The notes under the pieces were generated by a model that did not search any database, was not told the DNA's origin, and saw nothing but the letters and a program-made list of their open reading frames with translations. This document shows, piece after piece, positions 19,314-26,976 of a DNA stretch of 64,000 nt. Position numbers and translations under genes: made by a program. Position 1 is the stretch's first letter. Each line of letters begins with the position of its first letter. Source of the DNA: JBDSSS01 sp963764195 (GTDB lineage: Bacteria > Actinomycetota > Actinomycetes > Actinomycetales > Dermatophilaceae); contig CAVXRG010000010.1 in the NCBI GenBank assembly GCA_963764195.1, positions 124,001 to 188,000 on the forward strand, in the 5' to 3' direction.

Positions 19314-19825
19314 TGGACCTCTACCAGGAGCTCATCCTCGAGCACTCCAAGCGTCCGCACCACGCCGGGCTGCGGGAGCCGTTCGACTCCGAGGTGCACC
19401 ACATCAACCCCACCTGCGGCGACGAGGTGACGCTGCGCGTCGACGTCACCGGGCAGGGGAGTGAGGCGGTCGTGCGCGACATCTCCTATGTCGCCCAAGG
19501 CTGCTCGATCTCCGTGGCCTCGACCTCCGTCCTCGCCGACGAGACCACCGGCCGCACCGTGGCGGAGGCCCTCAGCACCTACGAGGCGATGCGCGCCATG
19601 CTCACCTCGCGCGGCCAGATCGCCGGCGACGAGGAGGTCCTCGGCGACGGTGCCGCCCTCACCGGAGTGTCGAGGTACCCGGCCCGCGTCAAGTGCGCGC
19701 TGCTCGGCTGGACCGCCTTCACCGACGCCCTGGCCCGCGCCGGGGTCGACATCAGCTCCACCGGCAGCACCTCCGCTGTCGGCTCCGCCCGCCCGACCGC
19801 CTCCACCCAGGGAGTGAACTCATGA
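19313..19825 (+). CDS. sufU: Zinc-dependent sulfurtransferase SufU
   Basis: Accepts persulfide sulfur from SufS. Zinc ligands are visible at Cys35/Asp37 (NPTCGDE), Cys64 (QGCSIS) and Cys128 (RVKCALLGW), with the family's start MDLYQELILEHSKRP. 170 aa, including a short Ser/Thr-rich tail. Overlaps sufS upstream and sufT downstream (ATGA). Confidence 0.95.
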   Translation: MDLYQELILEHSKRPHHAGLREPFDSEVHHINPTCGDEVTLRVDVTGQGSEAVVRDISYVAQGCSISVASTSVLADETTGRTVAEALSTYEAMRAMLTSRGQIAGDEEVLGDGAALTGVSRYPARVKCALLGWTAFTDALARAGVDISSTGSTSAVGSARPTASTQGVNS

Positions 19826-20148
19826 CCCAGACCACCACGCCGCCCAACGTCGCGGACGTCGAGGAGGCGCTGCGCGACGTCGTCGACCCCGAGCTCGGGA
19901 TCAACGTCGTCGACCTCGGTCTCATCTACGGCATCACCGTCGACGCACAGTCCAACGCCGTCATCGACATGACGCTGACCTCGGCCGCCTGCCCACTGAC
20001 CGACGTCATCGAGGACCAGACGGCCCAGGCACTCGAGGGACTCGTCGACACTCACCGGATCAACTGGGTGTGGATGCCGCCGTGGGGCCCCGACAAGATC
20101 ACCGAGGACGGCCGCGAGCAGCTCCGCGCTCTCGGGTTCAACCTCTGA
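19822..20148 (+). CDS. sufT: Fe-S assembly protein SufT (MIP18/DUF59 family)
   Basis: Small (108 aa) Fe-S carrier/maturation factor closing the operon. Conserved DPELGINVVDLGLIYGI near residues 22-38, the Cys-containing TSAACPLTD, and the C-terminal WMPPWGPDKI. Coupled to sufU by ATGA. Its last codon overlaps the probable start of the next gene. Confidence 0.93.
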   Translation: MTQTTTPPNVADVEEALRDVVDPELGINVVDLGLIYGITVDAQSNAVIDMTLTSAACPLTDVIEDQTAQALEGLVDTHRINWVWMPPWGPDKITEDGREQLRALGFNL

Positions 20149-20902
20149 GCCACCGGGTCATCGAGGTCGCTCCCGAGCGACTCGAGCGCTGGTTGGCCGG
20201 CTTCGCCGAACGCCACGGCCCTGTCGATGCCGCCGAGGAGGAGACTCCCGGCGGCATCGTCGTGTCCGCGACCGCTGCCGACGGGTCCACCGCGGTGGCA
20301 ACGCCGTTCGGCTTCGACCCGCTCGGGATCGTCCTGATCCGTCGCGGCGGGTATGCCGTGGGGCTCGCCACGGGGAGTGCGCTCACCGCGCACAAGGTCG
20401 GCACCCGCCGCGTCCAGTCGCGGACGGCCGCCGGTGGGTGGTCCCAGCAGCGTTTCGCCCGGCGCCGGGTCAACCAGGCCGACGAGCTGGTGGGTGCCGT
20501 CGTCGGACATGCCCGGCGGATCCTGCTCGCGGACGACGAGTCGCCACCCACGGGGGGCTCCGCCCCCCGTGTCCCCCCCGAAAAGCCGCTACCCACGGGG
20601 GGCTCCGCCCCCCGTGTCCCCCCGAAAAGCCGCTACCCACGGGGGGCTCCGCCCCCCGTGTCCCCACCGGAAAACCGCGTGGTTGGGTCACGCCCACTTC
20701 GCGGCCGAGCGGCATACCGAGGGCGCTGCTGCTCGGCGGCGACCGGACGCTCGCGGGGGAGGTGCTCGCGGCACCCGCGCTGCGAGCGCTGGCCGGCCTG
20801 CCGACCCGAGAGCTCTACGACCTGCCGGACCCACGTCGTGCCGTCCTCGAGGACGCGCTCCGGCGGGCGCGAGCCGTCCGGATCGATCTCATCGAGACCT
20901 GA
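20145..20902 (+). pseudogene. acVLRF1-family release-factor-like gene, repeat-interrupted and frameshifted
   Basis: Actinobacterial VLRF1-type protein, related to eRF1-like peptidyl-tRNA hydrolases of ribosome rescue. The N-terminal part (HRVIEVAPERLERWLAGF, FGFDPLGIVLIRRGGYAVGL, and the catalytic-loop-like GTRRVQSRTAAGGWSQQRF with its Gln pair) is read from 20145. The conserved C-terminus (ALLLGGDRTLAGEVL, ELYDLPDPRRAVLE) is in another frame. Three copies of a palindromic repeat (20546-20679) lie between them. Adding one base restores a single frame, with each repeat coding 15 residues (PLPTGGSAPRVPPEK). The only start that fits homologues is a CTG at 20145 overlapping the sufT stop. The gene may be decayed, phase-variable or mis-assembled. 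Confidence 0.75.
20546..20679. repeat. Three tandem 44-45 bp palindromic repeats inside acVLRF1
   Basis: Copies at 20546-20590 (45 bp), 20591-20634 (44 bp) and 20635-20679 (degenerate right end). Each contains the hairpin CACGGGGGGC-TCC-GCCCCCCGTG (10-bp stem, 3-nt loop) followed by a C run and GAAAA. The C run is seven in copy 1 (20573-20579) and six in copy 2 (20618-20623); this single base breaks the reading frame. Confidence 0.92.
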
Positions 20903-21319
20903 GCTCGAGAGCGGAGGGGACGCGGACGGGTGGCCCGAGATGGGGCACGCAAACGCCGCCGGCCAGGTGGGGCTTCTCGGGCATCTGGAGGACCTCGACG
21001 TGCACGACGCTACCTTCGCCTGCGCTGACATGACCACGGCGCGGGGACCGGTACGTGAGCGCGGCCGCGAGGGCGGCTGGCTCTCCTCGGCCCGGGACTG
21101 GGGTGACTGGAAGGTCACACCTCGAGGGTGACCCACGTCCTTGTCCAGGCGTGACACCGGGACGATGCTTGAACCATCTCCGGTCGGGCGTTTCGCTCCC
21201 GTGCCGGACACTGACCCGCTACCTGAGGCCGACCGCGTCGGCTCGTCGCGGGCGTGGGTCGGCGTCCTCGGCCTCCGCGATCGCGGCCCCCGATCGTCAT
21301 CACGGCGATAGGAACCCGC
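20903..21319. other. Gap without a recognised gene
   Basis: 417 bp between the end of acVLRF1 and the alpha/beta hydrolase. It contains a dyad at 21113-21133 and a minus-strand 38-codon frame (20889-21005, GTG start, some protein-like composition) that I could not identify. This may be remnant DNA at the junction with the accessory operon. Confidence 0.6.
21113..21133. promoter_or_regulatory. Dyad resembling a MerR-type operator
   Basis: Arms GGTCAC and GTGACC flank the palindromic core CCTCGAGG, with one unpaired A. The CCTC/GAGG spacing resembles operators of MerR-family activators, but no such regulator gene is adjacent. It may control the hydrolase operon starting at 21320. Confidence 0.35.
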
Positions 21320-22876
21320 GTGTCCACCCCAACGACGGCCTTCCCCATCGGCACCGCCCGCCGCGCCCCGGCGGGGCCTCTCCCGTGGGTCGTGACCGCG
21401 ATGGGCGTCGCCGTCTGGGCGGTGCTCTCGTCGTGGTGGATGCCACGAGGGCCCACCTCGACCACCGAGTCCCTCGCCTGTGTGGCCCTCGGGCTCGCCC
21501 TCGGTCTCGCCGGGGGCTACTTCACCCGATCCCGTTGGGCGGTGGTCGTTCTCCCGATGGTGTTCGTCGTCGTCTACGAGCTCGCGAGGTTGCGCGTCGA
21601 TGGCCCCACGGTCGACGGTGTGGGGCTGTCGGAATACGGCCTCATCGCCCTGGTGACGGGTCGCGTGTTCCACGGACTGGTCGCTCTGGCCCCCCTTGCG
21701 TGGGGTGCCGCCGCAGGAGCGGCTGCCTGGCGTCGTACGGCGCGCTCGGAGGTCGAGTCGGGCCGCCGCGCCGGCCGGTGGGGGCGCAGGGCTGCACTCG
21801 CCACCTCCGGCCTGGCGCTCGTTGCCCTCATCGCGGTCCTCGCCCGGCCGGCGTCGACCGCGCCGGTGACCGGAGCCGATGGGCGCCCGCACCCGAACAG
21901 TGTCGCCGAGCTGAGCACCGTCCGCGTGCAAGGGCGCGACCTCGGGGTCATGGTCCGTGGCACCGACCGGAGCAACCCTGTCCTGCTGTTCCTCGCCGGT
22001 GGCCCCGGTGGCAGCGAGCTCGGCGCGATGCGTCGGCACCTGCCTGCCCTCGAGGAGTACTTCACCGTGGTGACCTGGGACCAGCGCGGCACCGGTCGAA
22101 GCTACGGAGAGCTCGACCCGGTCGACACCCTGACCCTCGATGCCGCCGTCGCAGACACGATCGCCGTGACCGACATCATGCGGGACCGCTTCCAGCAGGA
22201 CCGTATCTACCTCGTCGGGCAGTCCTGGGGCTCGACCCTCGGCGTCCTCGCCGTCCAGCGGGCCCCCGAGCGCTATGCGGCGTTCGTCGGGGTCGGCCAG
22301 ATGGTCAGTCAGCGCGCCACCGACAGCATCTTCTACGACGACACCCTCGGATGGGCGGAGGCGTCCGGGAGGGACGATCTCGCCGCCACGCTGCGGGAGA
22401 TCGGCCCACCGCCATACGCCGACCCGCGCCACTACGAGACACTGCTCTCCCACGAGGGGGAGATCTACCCCTACGACCACGCGTCCAACAGCGAGGGCGC
22501 GGGGCAGATGTCGGAGAACCTGCTCGTCCCCGAGTACTCGCTGACTGAACAGGTGCGCCTGTTCTCGGGCACCCTCGACACCTTCGCCGCGCTCTACCCC
22601 CAGCTCCAGGACATCGACTTCCGGCAGACCGCCACTGTCTTGGAGGTGCCGGTCTTCTTCGTCCAGGGCGCTCACGAGGCCCGCGGCAGGGCAGAGCTGT
22701 TCGCCGACTGGTACCCGCGCATCAACGCCCCGGTCAAGGACCAGGTGGTCCTGCAGACCTCTGGGCACCGTCCGCTCTTCGAGCAGCCCGACGCCTTCGT
22801 GACGTACCTGTCCGACGTCGTCCTCGCGCGCACCGTCACGGCGGCCGAGACCTCGCCCGGCCCCGCTGCGCCGTGA
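21320..22876 (+). CDS. Membrane-anchored alpha/beta hydrolase
   Basis: About 518 aa in two parts. Residues 1-200 hold four or five hydrophobic helices. The remainder is an alpha/beta hydrolase of the prolyl-iminopeptidase-like group: oxyanion GGPGGSE, WDQRGTGRS, nucleophile elbow GQSWGSTLG, and His in SGHRPLFEQP. The acidic member near FFVQGAHEARGR is unusual, since the expected Asp is not obvious. The GTG at 21320 is chosen, with AGGA 6-7 nt upstream and a compact N-terminus. The catalytic domain probably lies outside the membrane. First gene of a three- or four-gene operon; substrate unknown. Confidence 0.82.
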   Translation: MSTPTTAFPIGTARRAPAGPLPWVVTAMGVAVWAVLSSWWMPRGPTSTTESLACVALGLALGLAGGYFTRSRWAVVVLPMVFVVVYELARLRVDGPTVDGVGLSEYGLIALVTGRVFHGLVALAPLAWGAAAGAAAWRRTARSEVESGRRAGRWGRRAALATSGLALVALIAVLARPASTAPVTGADGRPHPNSVAELSTVRVQGRDLGVMVRGTDRSNPVLLFLAGGPGGSELGAMRRHLPALEEYFTVVTWDQRGTGRSYGELDPVDTLTLDAAVADTIAVTDIMRDRFQQDRIYLVGQSWGSTLGVLAVQRAPERYAAFVGVGQMVSQRATDSIFYDDTLGWAEASGRDDLAATLREIGPPPYADPRHYETLLSHEGEIYPYDHASNSEGAGQMSENLLVPEYSLTEQVRLFSGTLDTFAALYPQLQDIDFRQTATVLEVPVFFVQGAHEARGRAELFADWYPRINAPVKDQVVLQTSGHRPLFEQPDAFVTYLSDVVLARTVTAAETSPGPAAP

Positions 22877-22902
22877 CAGCCACCATCCCCGTCGGAGGAA
22901 CC

Positions 22903-23937
22903 ATGAACACCACTCCCGCGACCCCCGCACCCTCGGCGGAGCGCTCCCGATCGAGGTCCAGCCGTGCGGCACCCCTCGTCGTCGGGTGGACGAGTGCAAC
23001 CCGCACCGACGACCAGGGCGTCTTCACCGCCCCCGGGACGCAGGTCTCCACGACGCCGTGCGGCCCGAGGCCGCGAACGACGCCCCCGCCACCGGCCGCC
23101 CGGCCGTTGAGCGTGGTGCTGGGGCTGCTCGGGGTGGGCGCGGCCGCTGTCTCCCTGCTGGGTCCGCTCGGGACCGGGGCGCTCGAATACCACGTGTCCT
23201 CCGGGGCGAGGGACCAGGTCCGGGGCGGTGACCTTGCCGCCCTGGTCCTCGTGGCGCCGGTGTGCCTCGCCGCCGCTTGGCTCGTCCACCGCGGGCGGGC
23301 CGCGGCGGAGGCCCTCGCCCTGGCGCCCGCCTCGTACGGCCTGTACATGTGGAGTCAGCTCGCCATGAGCGGGGACGTCGCCCGCTACCCCGGGACCAGC
23401 GAGAGGTGGTTCCCGCTCTTCTGGGCGCTCGTCACGCTCGCGTGCGCCGGGATCGTGCTCGCGGGCCGGCGGCTCGTGCAGGCCCCTGAACCGTGCCCGA
23501 GGCGGCGTCTCGAGCTGGTGACCGGCTGGTACTTTCTCGTCGTCGCGGCGTTCCTCACCGTCGGGCTCCACCTCCCCGGGCTGGTGGACGCCTGGCGCGA
23601 CCAGCCGACGAGCGCCGAGTACCTGGCGGACCCGGGCATCTTCTGGATCGTGAAGCTCATGGACCTCGCCGTCGTCGTCCCTGTCGTCGTCGCGGTGGGT
23701 GCCGGGTTGCTCACCGGGTATGGCTGGGCCCGACGCCTGCTGGCCCCGGTCACCGGCTGGTGCGCCCTGCTCGCGTCCTCCGTGGCGGGGATGGGCGTCA
23801 CCATGGTCCTCGCGGACTCCCCGGGGGCGTCCGTCCCCCTCGCCGTCGGTTTCACAGCGGCCGCGGCCGCCGCGCTGGCTCTCGCCGTGACGGCATACCG
23901 GCCGTTGCTGGGCTCGCAGGACACGGGGACGCGGTGA
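22903..23937 (+). CDS. Polytopic membrane protein, function unknown
   Basis: 344 aa. A hydrophilic, Pro/Arg-rich N-terminus of about 65 residues is followed by seven or so hydrophobic helices (for example LSVVLGLLGVGAAAVSLLG and LAALVLVAPVCLAAAWLV). No family is recognised. The ATG at 22903 has GGAGGAA directly upstream; the alternative GTG at 22873 overlaps the preceding stop. The last codon overlaps the next gene (GTGA), so the product is likely made with it. Confidence 0.75.
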   Translation: MNTTPATPAPSAERSRSRSSRAAPLVVGWTSATRTDDQGVFTAPGTQVSTTPCGPRPRTTPPPPAARPLSVVLGLLGVGAAAVSLLGPLGTGALEYHVSSGARDQVRGGDLAALVLVAPVCLAAAWLVHRGRAAAEALALAPASYGLYMWSQLAMSGDVARYPGTSERWFPLFWALVTLACAGIVLAGRRLVQAPEPCPRRRLELVTGWYFLVVAAFLTVGLHLPGLVDAWRDQPTSAEYLADPGIFWIVKLMDLAVVVPVVVAVGAGLLTGYGWARRLLAPVTGWCALLASSVAGMGVTMVLADSPGASVPLAVGFTAAAAAALALAVTAYRPLLGSQDTGTR

Positions 23938-24560
23938 GCACGTATCCGGCTCGTGTCGACCTGTACTGGCTCCCCTTGGGCGCCGGCGGTCACGTCGTCC
24001 GGTTCAACGGCCGCCTCTACGAGGCCGTCCTGTCCCGGGCGCAGCGGCGAACGGCTCGGGACATCTACCACGCCGCCCTCGTGGTCGAGGTGGACGGGAC
24101 CACCACGGTCATCGAGGTCGGCCCGGAGTGGGACCGCGTCGCTGATCGCTCCGACCGCGGAGCCGTGGTGTCCGGGCCCGTGGGCCTGCACTTCCTCGGG
24201 CGGTGGAAGTACTTCCGCTACGAGGTCCGCCGCTGGCCCGGTGGAGTGATCCCCGACATCGCCGAGGCCGTCGACAGCCCCCGCACGCTGTCCGAGGACG
24301 CCGCCGTCGCTCGGCATGTCCTCGACCTCGTCCCCGGCGTCCCGGCGCTCACCTGGGGCCGCGACGAGCTGGGTCTGGGGGAGATGTGGAACTCCAACTC
24401 CGTCATCGCTTGGCTCCTCGGGCTCGCCGGCCTCCCCGTGGACCAGATGCACCCTCCGGCCGGCGGGCGAGCCCCGGGCTTCAGCGCCGGTGTCGGCGCT
24501 GCCGCTCGGGACGGCCACACGCCCCGAGATCGGACTCATCAGCGAGGGAGAGAGCAATGA
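23934..24560 (+). CDS. Conserved hypothetical, possibly papain-like permuted fold
   Basis: 208 aa, cytosolic, beginning STYPARVDLYWLPLGAGG. Conserved-looking blocks are RDIYHAALVVEVDG (a His that could be catalytic) and GRDELGLGEMWNSNSVIAWL, followed by PPAGGRAPGFSAG. The arrangement resembles NlpC/P60-LRAT-like permuted papain folds, but the expected catalytic Cys position is Asn/Ser (MWNSNS), so activity is doubtful. Start GTG overlaps the previous stop. I recall similar uncharacterised proteins in actinobacteria but cannot name a family. Confidence 0.7.
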   Translation: MSTYPARVDLYWLPLGAGGHVVRFNGRLYEAVLSRAQRRTARDIYHAALVVEVDGTTTVIEVGPEWDRVADRSDRGAVVSGPVGLHFLGRWKYFRYEVRRWPGGVIPDIAEAVDSPRTLSEDAAVARHVLDLVPGVPALTWGRDELGLGEMWNSNSVIAWLLGLAGLPVDQMHPPAGGRAPGFSAGVGAAARDGHTPRDRTHQRGREQ

Positions 24561-24718
24561 AGATCGACGACGCATCCCATCCCGCGACGGACGCGACCAC
24601 GGTCGCGAGTGCCCGGACGGGCGGTGGTCAGTGCTGGGTCACGGTGAGCCGAGGGTTCTCGGTTGCGAGGACCTGCACTGTCCCGCCGATCGGGAAGGTC
24701 ATGACGGGGTTGGTGTGA
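24557..24718 (+). pseudogene. Probable truncated ORF at island edge
   Basis: ATG at 24557 overlaps the preceding stop (ATGA) and has AGGGAGAG upstream, so a real start of translation. Only about 24 residues (MKIDDASHPATDATTVASAR...) precede the end of the convergent S66 peptidase gene at 24628. The remaining codons to 24718 are antisense to that gene. This looks like a gene cut off by insertion of the lower-GC segment. Confidence 0.45.
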
Positions 24719-25617
24719 CCGAAGTCGACGTTGGCGAGAACCGGCTTTCCGCTCAGGCTGGGGATGTCCGCGACGAGCACCCGGAGGTCCTCGCGAGAGA
24801 CCTCGCTGGCTTGCTGGAATCGTCCGATGACCAGAGCGCGTACGGTCTCGGCTCCGGGCTGCTGCATCAGGGAGTGGATGTCGCGGCGGAACTCGACGGG
24901 GTTGCTGATCTCGTCATCTTCCACGAACAGGACCGTGTCAGCGATCGACGGCATGTAGGAAGTGCCCTGGAGCAGGTTGAGGGTGCACAGGTTCCCGCCG
25001 ACGATGCGGCCCTCGGCCTGACCGGGGTGCAGGACCCACCAGCCGTCGGTAGGCAACTGGGTGCGGTTGGCCTGGTCGAGGAACCACGAGTCGTCGGTGA
25101 ACCAGGTGCCCGGCTCGACGAGGACCGGGGCGTTACTCATGAGGGTCTGACGGAACCACTCACGAGTGCGCTCACCGAGGTCGCGCATCCCGAAGGTCGA
25201 CCAGTGCGGCCCGGAGTACGTGACGACCCCCGTCGTGGCGGTGATGGCGTTCTGCAGCGCGGTGATGTCGGAGTACCCACACAGGATCTTGGGGTTGTCG
25301 CCGATGAGGTCGAAGTCCAGGTGAGGCAGCAGCTCGTTGCTGTTGAAGCCGCCGATGACCGTCAGGAGAGCGTCGACGGACCGATCGGCGTATGCAGTGT
25401 GCAGGTCGGCGACACGAGACGCGATCGAGGACGAGTCATAGCGGTCACGTTCGTCCACGTGCTCGCCGTAGGAGATGCGCAGCCCGAGGTCGCCAAGGTG
25501 CCGCTGCGCGACGATGGCGTTGTCGTTGCCTGCGGTGATCATCGCGCGCGAACGTGCCGGGGCCACCACACGAACATGAGAACCGGGCCGCAGCTTCGGG
25601 GGGAACACGTACTCCAT
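24628..25617 (-). CDS. S66-family LD-carboxypeptidase / MccF-like peptidase
   Basis: Serine carboxypeptidase of the LdcA/MccF family, which either recycles peptidoglycan tetrapeptides or detoxifies microcin-C-like aminoacyl nucleotides. Nucleophile Ser in GYSDITAL (about 115-122), N-terminal VVAPARS, Glu/Asn region EGRIVGGNLCTL, and catalytic His in NVDFGHTNP near residue 305. 329 aa. It looks closer to MccF self-immunity proteins than to LdcA because of the GYSDITALQNAI segment. Codon use is visibly less GC-rich than its neighbours, suggesting acquisition. TAGCCT lies 6 nt before the ATG. Confidence 0.88.
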   Translation of the reverse strand: MEYVFPPKLRPGSHVRVVAPARSRAMITAGNDNAIVAQRHLGDLGLRISYGEHVDERDRYDSSSIASRVADLHTAYADRSVDALLTVIGGFNSNELLPHLDFDLIGDNPKILCGYSDITALQNAITATTGVVTYSGPHWSTFGMRDLGERTREWFRQTLMSNAPVLVEPGTWFTDDSWFLDQANRTQLPTDGWWVLHPGQAEGRIVGGNLCTLNLLQGTSYMPSIADTVLFVEDDEISNPVEFRRDIHSLMQQPGAETVRALVIGRFQQASEVSREDLRVLVADIPSLSGKPVLANVDFGHTNPVMTFPIGGTVQVLATENPRLTVTQH

Positions 25618-25623
25618 CCGACG

Positions 25624-25629
25624 AGGCTA
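25624..25629 (-). promoter_or_regulatory. -10 hexamer TAGCCT, S66 peptidase
   Basis: Spaced 6 nt from the ATG at 25617; leaderless-type promoter retained within the lower-GC island. Confidence 0.55.
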
Positions 25630-25908
25630 TCGGCGCGCCCCTGCACCGAGCGGTGGGAGTCGACCTGCGTCCAACAGCCGCGAAGGGACCAACGTGCTCC
25701 ACCCGTGCGCGAGTTCGATGGCGGCTCTCGCCAAGAGGTGAACGTGAGGAAGGCGGCAACGGACCAGCAACGGCACCTGCAGAATCCCCATCCACCAGCG
25801 CGCGGGCTCGGTCACGAACCACGTCACCATGTTCAGCAAGCCACAGCTGGTCCCGAGCCAGCCGATGAACGCGCGGGTTGCCGTATGCAGCAGGACAACC
25901 GGCAGCAC
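25627..25908 (-). CDS. Small hypothetical protein (doubtful)
   Basis: 93 codons from a GTG at 25908. It sits exactly between two minus-strand genes, 18 nt after the phosphoesterase stop and 9 nt before the S66 gene ATG. The first 35 residues are hydrophobic (VVLLHTATRAFIGWLG, LLNMVTWFV) and could be one or two membrane segments. No ribosome-binding site is evident, no family is recognised, and the promoter of the next gene overlaps its end. It may be spurious. Confidence 0.3.
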   Translation of the reverse strand: MLPVVLLHTATRAFIGWLGTSCGLLNMVTWFVTEPARWWMGILQVPLLVRCRLPHVHLLARAAIELAHGWSTLVPSRLLDAGRLPPLGAGARR

Positions 25909-25926
25909 CCACCCACTGCGGTGGGG

Positions 25927-26817
25927 TCAACGGCCTGCGACATCCAGTCCGAATGCCGTGGCCATGGAGGGAGCGGCGGCCGCCTCGCCGAGCGGCGCCG
26001 CGGCGAGGATCTCGCTGTAGAGACGCGCGAGCGAGTAGTGGGTCAGCGGCGTGGCGACGACGGCGCCGTGCAGGGACGGGTGGGCCACGGTGGTCAGGAC
26101 GAGGTTGTTCTGCTGGTGATCATCCTCGTCGGCGGTGACCACGAGAGCGAGACGCCCGGCGAGCCAGTCCGGACCGGCCATCACCGCCTCGATCTCAGCC
26201 CGGAGCCAATGATCCGCGACCGAGAGATCGCAGTTGTGGGCGTCGTTGCACAGATCCGGGATCACCATGCCGGCGTTGGGCAGCCGCCCGTCGGCGGCAT
26301 CCTCCCTCAGCTCGGTGACCGGCACGTCGTACCGAGCGCAGGAGGATCGCTCGCCGAGGTAGTAGGCCCACGGGTTGTGCTTGACGACGTACTGCCCGGA
26401 GTCCTCCGCCGCGCAGTTTCCGGGCATTCCTTCGGCATACACCTTTGCCGTCCTGCCCAGCGACAGCGCCTGGCCGAACACCGACGGTTGGTGGGTCGTG
26501 TGGCTGGAGGGCGGGTCATCATCGTTAACGCCGAACGTGCTGCCGCCGGTCATCGCCAGATAGTTGGGCAGCGAGGGGTGCGTCAGCGCACGGTAGTTCG
26601 TCGCGACAGCGAACTCCTTCCCCAGCGCCGCCGTGTAGGGCATCGCTGCACGCATCTGGTCCAGGGAGTGGTTCTCGACGACGAACACCAGCAGCTTGGA
26701 CACCTTCGCCGGCGTCACCGTGGCGAAAGTGGCCGGCGCGGAGGGCTCCCCGGCTCCGCAGCCGCTGAGCACCAGCAGCGCGGAGGCGATCACGAACCCG
26801 GCCACCTTGTTCCACAC
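25927..26817 (-). CDS. Phosphoesterase-family lipoprotein (acid phosphatase-like)
   Basis: Exported alkaline-phosphatase-superfamily phosphoesterase. The GTG at 26817 gives a lipoprotein signal peptide (AGFVIASALLVLSGC, lipobox LSGC), with GGAGG 4 nt upstream. The catalytic region begins VFVVENHSLDQM. THPSLPNYLAMTGGS supplies the conserved Ser/Thr, and metal-binding residues include TADEDDHQQNN. About 296 aa. Similar proteins act on phosphomonoesters or phospholipids at the cell surface. Lower GC than its surroundings and adjacent to the MccF-like gene, which suggests the two came together. Confidence 0.82.
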   Translation of the reverse strand: MWNKVAGFVIASALLVLSGCGAGEPSAPATFATVTPAKVSKLLVFVVENHSLDQMRAAMPYTAALGKEFAVATNYRALTHPSLPNYLAMTGGSTFGVNDDDPPSSHTTHQPSVFGQALSLGRTAKVYAEGMPGNCAAEDSGQYVVKHNPWAYYLGERSSCARYDVPVTELREDAADGRLPNAGMVIPDLCNDAHNCDLSVADHWLRAEIEAVMAGPDWLAGRLALVVTADEDDHQQNNLVLTTVAHPSLHGAVVATPLTHYSLARLYSEILAAAPLGEAAAAPSMATAFGLDVAGR

Positions 26818-26890
26818 GCGTCCTCCAAGGACCGAAACCGATTGCCCGGCAGACAGTATCTCGAATGAGTCATGGGGAGCCGTGGATGAG

Positions 26891-26949
26891 CTTCTCCCGA
26901 CTGGCGTGATCACGGGGTTGCCACGGCGCTCCGCGGGACTCGGGAGAAG
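26891..26949. terminator. Long-loop hairpin downstream of the zinc metallopeptidase gene
   Basis: Perfect 10-bp inverted repeat CTTCTCCCGA (26891-26900) / TCGGGAGAAG (26940-26949) with a 39-nt loop, just past the stop of the 26977 gene. It marks the right edge of the lower-GC island. No U-tract, so terminator function is uncertain. Confidence 0.4.
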
Positions 26950-26976
26950 CGGCGCGTCGCTGGTCGCTCGCTCCGG

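Noticed and set aside
20546..20679. Rho-independent terminator
   Set aside because: The hairpins lie within the coding sequence, are tandem, keep a 45-bp codon-multiple period in copy 1, and lack a U-tract.
20889..21005. 38-codon minus-strand ORF in the gap before the hydrolase
   Set aside because: Protein-like composition but no family, and its 3' end is antisense to acVLRF1; too weak to list as a gene.
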